Assembly: GCF_020520425.1 (NCBI RefSeq)
Contig: NC_079488.1
Location: 85,975,285-86,039,284 of the forward strand
Direction of reading: 5' to 3'
DNA from: Spinacia oleracea
Taxonomy: Eukaryota > Streptophyta > Magnoliopsida > Caryophyllales > Amaranthaceae
Length of the DNA: 64,000 nucleotides
The notes beneath the pieces are model-generated. The model saw only the letters and a program-made list of their open reading frames with translations, was not told the DNA's origin and ran no database searches. A program made the translations under genes and the position numbers. Positions within the stretch are counted from its first letter, which is position 1, and the number at the start of each line of letters is the position of its first letter. Positions 33,901 through 45,659 of the stretch are shown here, in pieces.

Positions 33901-34574
33901 ATTTCAAGCAATATTTTCTGCCTCCCACCCACCCAACCCGAACAAATCGTACTCTTCTTCACAAGCCAAACTCGAGAAAGGTAATAATAAACTTCTAAAC
34001 TTCCTCTCTCAAGGTGCCAAATACAACTTATCTTTTTCTCCAGAGCCAAAAGATCCATTAAGATTAAAGAGATATATATTACAGAAGTTTAAGTCTCCTC
34101 CGTCTACTAGAAAATAGGTGAAAAGAGAAAAGATTCTAGGATCTACTGAAATCAAAATCATTAACTCTTAACAGAACACGAATAATCAGATCTAAACAGC
34201 TCAATCTGCCTGCTGGATCAGTGGATTGATAACACGAAAATCACTGTAAATATTGATGAAATAGGATTACCGGTTCCAGAACCTTTGACATGAGTCATTT
34301 CAAGTGAATTAAATTAACTACCTAAATCAATCAAACTAAGGCTGGAAGTCTGGAGTATAAGCATCAAACTAAGCAAGTCAGTCACATTGCCAAACACCAA
34401 TTGTTGAAATTAGACACAAGTTACCCAAAAAAGAACCTACGGACTATATATTAGAAAACAGCTCCAACACAACATCATTGACCAATACCATAGTTCGGCT
34501 CCGAGATCTTACCTGACATGTTTATCCTCACTTTGAAATGTATCTGGCTTTGATCCAAGTTTCATAAACTTCAT
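30921..34574 (-). CDS. BTB/POZ domain-containing NPH3 family protein
   Basis: Members are plant substrate adaptors for CUL3 ubiquitin ligases, acting at the plasma membrane in phototropin signalling or auxin-related organogenesis (family knowledge). Exons (minus): 34574-34513, 33086-33017, 32880-31702 and 31484-30921; 1875 bp, 624 aa plus TAG, phases consistent and no internal stop. It starts [20 protein letters not shown], typical of the NPY/NPH3 group. BTB: about 28-120 ([44 protein letters not shown]). NPH3 domain from about 212 ([18 protein letters not shown]) across [17 protein letters not shown] to about 490 ([19 protein letters not shown]), including the conserved Tyr in [12 protein letters not shown]. 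The C-terminal tail has a short coiled coil (about 530-550) and a Ser/Thr-rich end, a likely phosphorylation region. Intron 1 is 1.4 kb. The exact subfamily cannot be settled by eye. Confidence 0.93.
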
Positions 34575-36000
34575 CTTGGTCAGTGAAGATCTGGACTATC
34601 GTCGCTTTTACACAAAGGTGCAGTATTATCTCCGGTAGAAAACTAACTATACAAATGTGTATGCAATCACAGAACATGCACTAATCAAGAAGTAGTTTTC
34701 CTGAAAATAGAACATTTAAGCTCCCCAAGGAGTCGGACCAAATAACTAGATTTAACAGAAAGGGTTCAGTTTCAAGGCAATTTGAAAAGATCGAATCTTG
34801 GCGGAAACTAAGCCGGAATGGTGAATGGGAAAGAGAGAGAATGAAATGGGATCAAGTAACTTTTAATAAAGGACTCTCTTGCCATAAGAAGTGCCTGTTT
34901 CCCTGGGCGGCGGCAAACCCCATGGACCGCGGGTAAACCAAGTGAAGTAAGGAAACATAGCCAACAGATTCAAACTACTAAAATAATTCCCACAGTCAGT
35001 GACACCCACAAGCAACTATCTGACTCCCACCACCTTCTTTGCTGAATTTCTTAATATTTCTTTCCTTTAATGTCTCACTTTCCCTTCTTCATTCCCTTAT
35101 TTTAAACCCCAAAAAAGATCCATACATTCAACATACTCATCAAAAATCAATATACTTCAAGTTCCAATCCCATTTATCAAATACTATTAAATCAAAAACC
35201 TATTATTTTGACCACATTTTATTAAATAATAACTTAGTTTACCGTTACTAGACCGAGGAAGCCGAAAAAATCTGCAACTGAAAAACAGCATCTGGGTATC
35301 AGTTCAGGATAACATCAAAATAATACTAGACACAAAGCATCTAATTGTACTTTATATAATTCAACTGACTCAGAAGATTACAGCAATGCATATCAATTTT
35401 TTTAAATGGGGTTTTTACAATCATAACATTAACTGCCAACAAAGAACTTCAATCAAGGAAAATCTGAAGAATCCCATGAGAATCTACTCAGATGAATCAC
35501 AAACAAATCCACTTTAATTAATGAAATTTCCAACATCGCATATGGGGTTGAATTAATTAAACGGTTAAGGCAAATTGTATGGAAATTCTTACCATATTTT
35601 TGGAACTAAACCCAAAAGTCACTCTCCATGTAAACCCCCAACAAAACTAGTAAAATTAGGAATTGCGGAATTTAAATTATGAATTCATCTAAATAAATTC
35701 TAAACTAAGAATACAATGAGAAAAATTGCAAATTTAGATAAGAAACGTAAACAAAATTTGGAGCTTTATCAGGAAAAATAAAGAACCAAGAAACACAGAA
35801 GCAAAAGTAATAGTAAAGCACAATTTTTGTTTCTAACATTAATGAATTAACCCACAAAAAATAAAGGATATTTGCATGAATGATTAGGTTGAAGGATTTA
35901 CTCACCACCATCTTATTACAGAAATGAGAAATCCTAAGCAGATCAGTGAACTAGGAAGCTAGCTGTAGCCTGTATGTAGGAGCACCACTGCATCAGAAAC
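34575..36000 (-). promoter_or_regulatory. 5' UTR and promoter region of the NPH3 gene
   Basis: Reading on the minus strand, a TATA-like 'ctttattaaaag' near 34870 precedes a CT-rich leader (34850-34800, 'cattctctctctttccc'). A second possible leader exon near 35905-36000 ends at a GTGAGT donor (about 35904). So either a near promoter, or a distal one with a 1.3-kb leader intron. The rest is AT-rich. Confidence 0.4.
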
Positions 36001-36246
36001 ACTAAGCGTTGCTTTAACCATCTCCCGCTTTCATAATGAAATGTTTTTTAACTGATGTATTGATGATTTGATGAACATTATGGAGTACAATTTCACAAAC
36101 ACTTAATTCCACACAAGAACACTATGGTGTTTAAAATTACCTCCATATATAATGTAAAAGATATTTACTTTCTAGTGATAATATTTTTTTAATAAAATTT
36201 ACTTTTTTTAAATCACTCATCTATATTCTTGTCATTAAGATCTATT

Positions 36247-36620
36247 AGCGTCTCCTGATGGTGAGTTTATCATTAGTCTTGATTTCTTGAAGGGAGTTTT
36301 AAAGAGAGTCTCGAGCTAGAATCTTGGGATAATATGGTAAAAAATTAGTATTGGAGTGACTTTGAAAATCTAAAACTCACTTAGGACTCCATTTTTCTCA
36401 AACCAAATAAAATTATGGCATATCATCCTACTTTATCCTATTTAATTATTTCTTTTAGGAGTTTAGTTAATCTGGGGCGAGTCTGAGAATAATGTGTAAA
36501 AGTAGGGAGAATCTTGTGTGAGTTTGAATAATGAAAAAAATAGGTAAAAATTAGTGGAAAGCTGATGTGGCTGTCTGAAGATTGGGGTTGAGTCTTAGGG
36601 ATAAACTCACCCTTATAGAA
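36247..36620. mobile_element. Possible MITE with 'ggtgagtttatc' ends
   Basis: 'ggtgagtttatcattagtct' at 36260 and 'gagtcttagggataaactcacc' reversed at 36590-36613 are inverted copies. No target duplication could be fixed. The remaining sequence from 36000 to 36989 shows nothing else. Confidence 0.42.
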
Positions 36621-36989
36621 TAAACAGTAATATCCTTAATGACCATTAAACAAATCAAAAGTGTATTAAATAAATAAATAATAGAAAATTTATGTAGGAT
36701 GATTAGTCAAACAATAGGAAATGAATAAAGTAATAACAGAAAAGTAATATAAGAGGAAAAGAAAGCCAAACAATTACTCCTTAATTTTTTCGTCCTTTTT
36801 CTTGAGGGCACTCCATAACGTATGTTTATTAATATTAGTAATTAATTTGGGAAAAGAGGACGACGCATAAACAATGATTAATCATTGAGGAAAACAAAAC
36901 ATGTTAGGCAACCGTCACTTAAATTCAAATCTTTTTCGCACGCATTGCATGCATATGAGAAAATATTGCATGTGCTTTACTTTGTTATT

Positions 36990-38539
36990 TGATGAGTCAT
37001 ATTTGTATAGGGTATTTTAGGCGCATTTAGGTTGCATTATTAGGCATTTATATCATTTTAGTTGCATTTAGGGTCACATTTGAATAAGTTATCGTTGTCG
37101 TACTCTATTACGCCCCGTTTGTGTTTTCTTAATGTTTCAGGTAATTTTACGGTCATTTGGATGCTTTCGGAGTGTTATGAGTTGGTTTGGATGATGAACG
37201 GATGGAATGTTGACTCGAGGATCATTGCATGTCTCTAGGGATAATTTTGAGTCAACAACGAAGCTAAACGCTACTTTTCTAAGCATCAAAACGGACAAGC
37301 ATTCACTCTTTTGATGATATCTCAAGTTCTACATGTCGGAATGAGACGATTTTGATTGGGCTAGAAATTAGGCTTCAAGAGCTTTCCAACGACAGGTCAC
37401 GCATCCTTATAGGCATTGTAGAACAAGAGTTATGACATAAACAAGATGGCTCGACTATCGGATTCGCCCACGGCCCACAACGCAGGCCCAACTCTTCTCC
37501 TTGGGCGCGAAACCAGCGACCAACCAGCGGGGCCGCTGGTTTCTCCGCCCAACTGACTTCCGCGCGGGTTCGTTGCGTCGCTTATCGTGATCGTTCAGTT
37601 AAATGATAACTTATGTAATTATTATTATTTCCTATTTTGTTTAGAATTTAGGAAGCATATAAATACTTCAAGGGAATTAATTTATTTTCCCTTATGCTTT
37701 TATTTTCCCTAATGTTTTAATTCCCTTAGAATTCCTAGAACTCCCTTTTGACGTTAGTTTCTATTCTTCCCTTTTCCATTGTTGAACCCTAGCTTTTCAA
37801 CAATTCAATTAATCAATCTGAAGTATTTTTCATAATTTCTTTTGCTTTAATTCTTTCTTATTATTTTCGTTTCTTAGATTAATTCGTCCTTTGATTATGA
37901 ATCTCGTTTTTATTATTTATTTCATGCTTGTTAATTCAATTATGAGCGAGTAGTTTTATTCTAGGGCTAAGTAAGGGAAGCCATGTATATACCATGATTG
38001 TTATGCATTAAAGTTTGCAAATTTCTAGATTATGCTTGAGTAATTCCAATTGATTTGTTCCTAATTGTTGATTCATGTTATTGGCCAATTTCATGGATTG
38101 ATTATATAGCTAATAGGAATTAGAATCGAAAGATCATATTTTTAGAGGCCTAGTGCAATTGGCAATTCTGATTATGTTAGCGATCGTACTGCATATGTTG
38201 AATTGAAAGTGTTAATTAAGATCCGACCGTAGGATTAGCATGTACTTTAATTACTCGGCTTAGTTTATTCATTTCCGAATTGATTTGTGTTCTTGGATTG
38301 GTATAAGCATGGTGAACCGAACAGACGCCCTAGACCTTTAATTCATCGATAAATTCTCATTTACATTATTGCTTTAGTTTTACTAGTTAATACTCAAAAT
38401 CAACTTTCGTTATTGAAATAATTTATTTAATTGGGGAAAAACTAATAGAACTTGTCTCCCTATGGGATCGGCCCGTATTTGCTAAGTATCTGCTAACAAC
38501 AGACACCGTGCACTTGCGGTATCACTTTTTAATCTATCA
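36990..38539 (+). repeat. LTR of an Athila-like Ty3/gypsy element
   Basis: TG...CA boundaries (TGATGAGTCATATTTG...AATCTATCA), 1550 bp, directly followed by a tRNA-Asp primer site. TATA box catataaata at 37656-37665, then a pyrimidine-rich leader. No matching 3' LTR is in the window, so the element is truncated or rearranged. Confidence 0.8.
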
Positions 38540-38545
38540 AGTTTT

Positions 38546-38563
38546 TGGCGCCGTTGCCGGGGA
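38546..38563 (+). other. Primer-binding site, tRNA-Asp type
   Basis: TGGCGCCGTTGCCGGGGA is complementary to the 3' end of plant tRNA-Asp(GUC), the primer used by Athila/Tat elements. Confidence 0.85.
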
Positions 38564-38677
38564 GACGGCTAGATTCTATTAGTTTTAGTTTGATTATTTC
38601 AATTGTTTCCATTGTCTCATTGGAACTCTCAGTTCCAATTGAGGCAAATCTCACTGAGTTTTCTTTCGTTGTTGTTT

Positions 38678-39520
38678 ATGCCCAGGTCTGCCAGAACGGG
38701 TACCTTGGTTCCTCCCGATCCCGATCTTGGAAAGACCCTTCGTCAACTAAAAAAGCAACAGAAGAAGAAGAAGAAGCAGTCAGGGTCCCAAGACTCACAG
38801 ACTCCACCGAGTCACACGATGTCTAAATCCCTGAAATCATATGGGGTGCCTTCCTCGAATAGTGTTCCGACTGGGCTCACAATGCCAACTATTGATGCAG
38901 TCAACTTTGAGATCAAGCCCGCTCTAATCTCCATGGTCTCACAAAATCAATATGGTGGCTATCCATCTGAGGAACCCACCAACCATTTGCAGATGTTCAA
39001 CCAACTGTGTGGTACTATCAAGCATCAAGGGGTCACTCAAGACCAATTGAAAGTTATGTTGTTTGGTTTTAGCTTTCGTGATAAGGCTCAAACATGGTTG
39101 AGCGATGTCAAGGAGACAGAGTGGAGTGCTATTTCACAGGCCTTTCTAGAAGAATTCTTTCCGCCCACCAAGACTGCTGAAATAAGGCACAAGCTGGCCA
39201 CATTTACTCAAGAACCCGGCGAATCACTTAGAGAAGCCTGAGATAGATTCAAGGCATTGCAGCGGTCTTGTCCGCATCACAATATTGAAAAATGGTTCTT
39301 GGTTCAGATCTTCTACCATGGGTTGCAAGATGATACAAAGAACACAGTTGATTCTGCTGCTGGGGGTGTTTTTCTTGACAAAGAAGTGGATGCAGGTTAT
39401 GATTTTTTTGCCAATTTAGCTGTCAACCATTACAGCACCACCAGAACCACATCTAAGAAGGGAAAAATGGATGTTGATGCTTATGATCTATTGTCCTCAC
39501 AAGTGGCAGCCTTGACCTGA
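38678..39520 (+). pseudogene. Athila-type gag with one nonsense codon
   Basis: The frame starts MPRSARTGTLVPPDPDLGK and runs to 39520. It is broken once: TGA at 39239-39241 falls where gag proteins have Trp in 'EAWDRFK'. Retrotrans_gag motifs: NHLQMFNQLCGTIKHQGV, AQTWLSDVKETEWSAISQAF, EEFFPPTKTAEIRHKL, then RSCPHHNIEKWFLVQIFYHG and NTVDSAAGG. The zinc knuckle, protease and polymerase are missing because the sequence is cut at about 39540-39700. Confidence 0.87.
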
Positions 39521-40120
39521 AGATAGATTCTTTGAAGGCCCCTCAGTCTGGTACTATTCACCCTTAAAGATAGTTTCTCATGACGTCGCGAAGGCGCCGG
39601 AAAAGACAAGAATTGCAAGAGAGGAAAGAAAGTTACTCGACATCTCGGCATGACAATGCCGCTCCATAAATTTGACAAATTCCTCCCTCCACCGACAATG
39701 ACTCAACTCAAAAGGGTCAAGAGGGCTTTTATGGTGAAACGTTTAGGCTAGGTGTAAGGGCGTGGAATAAATTTTGTAATTGGAGCTCAATCCTAAAGTG
39801 AAGCACAAAATGAACTTTACTCAAGCAAATAGAACCAAAACAAATTCACACCACTTATTTGGGGCACCCCCAAGCTTATTCAAACTAAACTATACTCTTT
39901 TTGCACTTTTCTTGATTTGATTTTCTCTTTTTTTGTGTTTCAAATGAAACTTTTCTCTTTGCCTTGTTTTTTTTTCTCTATTTTTGGCTTTTTTTTTCTA
40001 AACTTTTCTTCTTTTGCTTTTGTCTCTTATTCAATATATACAACATATTTCCCAAACTCTCCATTCTAACCAACAACCATCATTTCTCATCATTTGCATA
40101 AACATTCAAAACCACAAAGT
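39521..40120 (-). other. Non-coding retroelement sequence, probably minus-oriented 3' region
   Basis: 39700-40060 reads on the minus strand as A/G-rich sequence with 'aagcttgggggtgccccaa', the style of Athila/Tat 3' non-coding regions. If so, orientation flips near 39700 relative to the gag to its left. Confidence 0.4.
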
Positions 40121-42023
40121 TGTAACACCCCATATTTTTAAGCCTTGTTATTATTCTGTAATTACGATTATTAACGTAATTACGTCCTTAATTTTTCCGA
40201 GCTATTTTAATTAACCTATTATGTCTATCTTTTTATTGTGACATAATATCAATTATTTAAGCCCAATTTACTTTTCATACGATGAGTTTGCTCTTTCAAG
40301 TCAATTTTATACCCAAAATCTGATTTATTTCTATCCTAAGTTCATAAAATTACCAAATTGCCATTATTCAATTGAAGAATCAAAGACTAAATAAGACACT
40401 TTTGTGTTGTCTGACTTGGCAGCACTAGAAACTTTAATTGACAAATGTCTGATTTCTTTTTTTTATTCCATGACTCACCATGTCAAGAACATTATATAAA
40501 TTGCCCATGAAAACCCCATTGTTATGCAAGATCAAAACTCAACTAATATTTCCGATTATATTTCCAAAGTTTAATTTATTTCCCCTCTCTATTTTTCCTT
40601 GTGCAAATTCAAGAAACCATTGATATCTACCCATTTTCTCTCTCCTCCTATGACCATCGCGGCTCCACCGCTGCCACCACCTATTTCCGATGACTCTTCC
40701 CTTTGCCGCCCAGAACCCAAACCCGGAGTCACCTCCTACTCGTCGCCGGGTCCACTCTAACCACCGTTGCTATGAGTGTTGTTGTTGTTGTGCGGCTCCT
40801 TATTCTTTTCGTTGCTATGCTACTGCTTATTGCTTTATTGATCTTTTCCAGATAAAAGCCTAAGCATAAAGAGGGGTTGTTAGTAGGCCATGATAATTTT
40901 AATAAGGAGTTAGCAATTTATTTTGTGGGCTTTGACTATGAATACAAGAAATCAGGGAAGGCCACGTAAGTGTAAGTGCCCTAAACTCCTAATCTACTAG
41001 TCTTTCCCTTTATTTTGGTAGAATGAATTTTATTAATTCCTATGTTTACTTCGTATATTGTTGAGGTTTTGGAGTTTGATTAAAGGAATTGAAAGCAATG
41101 GTCAAGGATTATGGTATTTAAGTTGAGCTTCGTACTAAATTAAGCCTACGGAATTACGGTTGAGGTAATTTTTATGTCCAGCACTTAAGCTTATATGTCC
41201 GTATATGAAATGTGTGACTATTATGTGATTATATATTTATTATGTGTTTTATGTGATAAATGATATGATATATGTTTATGATTATGATCATGATGTTATA
41301 ATGTTAAAGACTTTTTTCGGAAATAATTATAATATTTATAAAGTTATTTTAAAAAGAAAGACGATGTTGCTTTTGTCGGCATGGAAAAGTGAACTGAACT
41401 AGTAAATGGGCAAGTTACAGGTAGAGGCCATGTTAAAGTAAAAGTTGGGAAACAGTTCCCCCCTGAATGTAAGAAAAGTCCCGCCAAAGCATGTACTTGC
41501 CAATGAGCTGTAAAGGAAATGATTCCTGGCCGACACAGTTTTCAAGATAACGAGATTAAGTTAGTTATTTCCGAACAATAAATGCTAATGATTGATATGT
41601 GTCAAATGATTTTCAAAATAAAACCGTTTTGACGGGCTGGAGTAATATTACTGAGTTTTCCACTCATTTTTGCAATTTTCCTGTGTTTTTCCTGTTTCCT
41701 ATTTTATGATGATGTACAGGTTCGATTAAGGAGCTCAAGTTGCTCAAATGAGAATTATTACTGGAGTTGGTTATTTATTATGGAGATATCAAGATGAGAA
41801 ATTATTTATTATGGAAATCTTGTTATTAAGGTTGTTATAAGAATATTGATTTATATTTATTTTTGGGAATATTATTTATTTATGGAATGTTACTAAGGAT
41901 TATTTTATTTGTGGGCCCATACCCACAGGTCCCAGGATTAATTAAGCCTAATTCCGCTGCTAATGATCAGTTAAGTACGGTTTATTACCGATAATTAAGG
42001 TACCGAAAAGTCGGGGCGTTACA
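40121..42023 (+). repeat. Solo LTR of a chromovirus-like element
   Basis: Begins TGTAACACCCC and ends GGGGCGTTACA, the extended terminal pattern also seen in the LTRs at 42538 and 49703. TATA box attatataaa at 40491-40500, followed by a GC-rich segment with a short Pro/Ser-rich frame (40651-40760). No internal region or second LTR. Flanks are aaagt and aaatc, so no clean duplication survives. Confidence 0.65.
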
Positions 42024-42537
42024 AAATCACAATTACTCTAGCTTCCCTATCACTTCTAGGGGTGAAAATAAAACAAATGCTAATAGGCTTGTAATGAGCT
42101 TAATTATAAGAAATGAAGGGGCAAGGCTCAAATGGCTAGCAAGGGGGAAAATGCAAAAAAAAAAAAGAGAGAGAAAATAAAATAAAAATAATGATGTCCT
42201 AATCTAAAAAGAAAAATAGTCACCGAAAGAAATGCCTCTATCGCCCCCTAAAGTAGTTCGGTCGCGGTCTCGGGGAGGAAAAAGTCAAATTCGGGATATA
42301 GGAAAGTCAATGCCAAGGATCCATGCCACTCAATATTTGTGTTTGGGAATTGGGCTAAAAAGAATAAGATCCTCACATATAGGTAGCAAATACTATCCTC
42401 TCCGGCTTCAAGTCACTAGAGAGAACGACACCATCTTACCACAAACCAAGGGTTCAAGACTCATGCTATCCAAAGTTCTAACCGACTTTTTTTACACCCA
42501 AATCATAGACTCGAACCAAGACATTCAAAACCGTGCA
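42024..42537 (-). other. Retroelement non-coding sequence between two insertions
   Basis: It continues the minus-oriented sequence seen at 39700-40120 and 52546-53320. With the two LTR insertions removed, these three pieces join into one older element. Confidence 0.4.
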
Positions 42538-45375
42538 TGTAACACCCCGACAATTCCCTTTTTCTAAAAAAACCCTTTTATTAATATAACTATAGAGAAT
42601 TATCAAGGCATTATCGCCCGTGTGAAAACGTACGGCTTATTCAGAATTTTGCAGCGGAAAACATAAAACTAACTTTTAGGTTCATAAATAATCGATTACA
42701 TATTAAGTCCAAAACCAATTAACGGAAGTAAGGAAATACGAATAGTACGACAACTTTCAAATCTAAGTTAACAAACCAAATCACTTAATAAAACAAATAT
42801 AACTACAAGCTCTCTAATCCTGATCCCAATGATGCATCATCTTCAAACCTGTAGATGGGCAACGCTTATTGATCCTTAGAGACTGCTCACCAAAGTTGGG
42901 TCATCACAGGATCAATAAGGCATAGCCATGATCAACACACACAAACAAAGCACGTAATCAGCAAAGCTGAGTACTACATACTAAAACAATAATAATCCTA
43001 ACATGATACTATTAAAGCTGAGTACTACATACTAAAACAATAATAATCCTAACATGATACTATTAAACGAACCATCCTAACATGATACTAATGAACATAA
43101 ATAAGAGCAGACAAACATGATAATTTGACGACCATACTTGACTAGGCTAGGCTAGACTTATAACAATAATATTATTTTAGTTGAAATAGACAATGGACCG
43201 AGTTTTCTAGCTAGAGGCTTCACTAAGGAAGACGAGGTACGGGCGCGACTCCGTAACCTCAGTGACCTGCGATATCGAGGAACGTTTGAATAAAAATAGG
43301 ACACGATGATCAATCCGGTCCGAATTAAAGGCCATGGGCTACCACCATGAACCCCAACTCCTGTTTGTCCGTCACTTTAGACGTGCACAGTCTAAAGCTA
43401 TTGCTACTCAGTTTCACTTTACATGATTTACAAATTGAAACCCTGTTATGACTCAACAATCACATAAGGCATACAAACCACATGTATTCACAACTGTTTT
43501 TATCTTGGAATTAAGTAAGTATCATAAAGGGATCAAACAAGACTCATTCCAATTAAATCCAACATTTCCTTTAATACTGATTAACCCCTCTATATGGGTA
43601 TAAGGTTTCAACTTACTAAACAAGGTCCTCGGCCCTCATAAAGTAGTGAAAAGCTAAAAGGGAACAACAATCAATTGATCTGAATCAATATATACAAAGT
43701 AATCTAGTGTTCCCAATCAAACATGTTTGCATCAGTCATCCATACTAACATGTTATAATTCTCATAATGCAATATAGGTTCAATATGTCCATGCAACAGT
43801 ATTAAACATGCAATTTCAACCTGACTAAGTTCGTTAATAGTATCAACATCACCAAGTTCAACAATACTATCAACATAGCCAAGTTCAACAACAAATTCAA
43901 CATGGTTTCAACAATTAGCACACATTCCAAGCACACAGGTATGTACGTACCTGGTGTAAACAAACTGATAGGCCACTTAACACTTTCAAAAGTCGCCTAA
44001 AGAAAATTCTCCGCCTAAAACAACCAACAAATAATCCCAATCAATTTCTAATCATTGACAACCATAAATAAGCATTCTAAATGCATCCTAAGCATATTTA
44101 GAACATTCCCCAATATCAAAACTTAAACCTTTGATTTCCTAGCATCATAATTATTGAATTAGTGATTGAAATTCGTTGAAAACTCTTTGCAAACATCGTA
44201 CTTTAAACTTTCAGCAATATAACTAATTTCAAACTACTCCCAAAATATATTCAACATGCTTAAAATCATAAAATCATAACTTTAATAATTCATAAACATC
44301 CTACCATGATTTGGAATCATTAAAAACCTTAAAAATTCATATTTTAATAATTAAAATGCTTATTTTAATTCAATCATATAATCTGAAATTAAAATTATTA
44401 ATTATGCAAAACATAAAATCTAAAATTCATCATTAACCCACAAAAACTATAATTTAATTCAAGGAAAACATGAATTATATTAATAAAACGTAATTAAAAC
44501 ATTAATTAGTTTAGGGTTTAAAAATTAACCAAAAGAGAGAAGGAGGGAAGGTTGGCCGGAGCAAGCTGGGCGGCGACAACAGGTGGCGTGCACGGCTGGT
44601 GCCGCTGCGGTGCAGGGTCGCGTTGGGGGCTGCAGTTGACCCGCGCAAGAAGAAAGGAGGAGGGTAAAAGAGAGAAGACACGAGAGGGGAGAAGAGGTGT
44701 TGCTGGCTGGAAGGGCAGTGACGTCGGCCAACTGAAGGCGGTGGTTGGTCGACGCGACGACGCTGGTTTGTAGAGGAGGCTTGCCGAAGTGGTCGGAGGT
44801 GGCTGTTGGTGCAAGCAGTGAAGAAGAAAAAGAAAAGAGGGAGAGGAGGGATAAATGGTGCTCGCGAAGGAGAATGGAGCAGGGAAGAAAGGCCGGCGGC
44901 TGGGCAGGGAGGCGACGACGTGTTGGAGGCTGCAACCAGGTACTGTGGTGCGACGGTGGAGGAGGGCTGGTGGCTGAAGCAAGGGGTTTGCGGTTCCTGT
45001 TCACGTGAAATAGAAGGGTTTTGGTTGCTTTGGGTTTTACGTGAATTGTATGTGGGTTTGAGAGGAGTGAAACTTGTGAGTCAATTTTGGGTTTTATCTA
45101 TGTGGGCTTTTCCAAAATTGGGCTAGGATTAGGATTTGGGTTTGAGTGTATGCATCAAAAATCGATTCGGATTGTTTTCTGAATTCGAATTCTTTTCAAA
45201 GTAAAATTCAAAACTATTTTGATTTCGTAAATCGTTAAATATTTAGAACGTAATTAAAATAAAATAAATATACGTTAATTATATATTTATTACTAAAATT
45301 CATAAATTCTATTTAAATATAAATAATATACGTTGAAATATATTAATAAAATTTATAAATTTACGGGGGGTTACA
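42538..45375 (-). repeat. LTR (3' LTR in element orientation)
   Basis: Starts TGTAACACCCCGACAATTCC, ends ACGGGGGGTTACA. It contains a small internal duplication at 42966-43065 ('agctgagtactacatacta' twice) and a GC-rich block at 44520-45010. Confidence 0.93.
44525..45004 (-). CDS. LTR-internal ORF, Pro/Ser/Leu-rich, 159 aa
   Basis: Starts MNRNRKPLASATSPPPPSHH. It lies in the GC-rich block downstream of the AT-rich promoter-like end of the LTR on the same strand, so a transcript from this LTR would carry it near its 5' end. An overlapping 154-codon frame also exists (44518-44982). No known domain. It may be an untranslated GC-rich leader rather than a gene. Confidence 0.25.
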   Translation of the reverse strand: MNRNRKPLASATSPPPPSHHSTWLQPPTRRRLPAQPPAFLPCSILLREHHLSLLSLFSFSSSLLAPTATSDHFGKPPLQTSVVASTNHRLQLADVTALPASNTSSPLSCLLSFTLLLSSCAGQLQPPTRPCTAAAPAVHATCCRRPACSGQPSLLLSFG

Positions 45376-45659
45376 ATCTACCCCTCTTAAAAGAAGTTTC
45401 GTACCGAAACTTGACACGAAATTTCCCACATATTCCCCAAAAGCTTTTATCTTAATCTTACTAGAGAAGTACTTATGTCACCTATGTGACTCTTTTGCCA
45501 AGTCAAAGCTGCTTGTGTTACTCATGAACACCTTTTTCTTATGCGGAGAATCTATTTACTTTTCACCAACATGTATAAGTCGCTAAAAATGAGCATAAAA
45601 TGCATAAAATTGCTATAAAAATAGGTAAAAAGCGCGAATTTCTAACGCATTCTACCCCC

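Noticed and set aside
44552-45126. Plus-strand Gly/Arg/Glu-rich ORFs in the LTR
   Set aside because: Antisense to the element's transcription and explained by the GC-rich purine bias of that strand.
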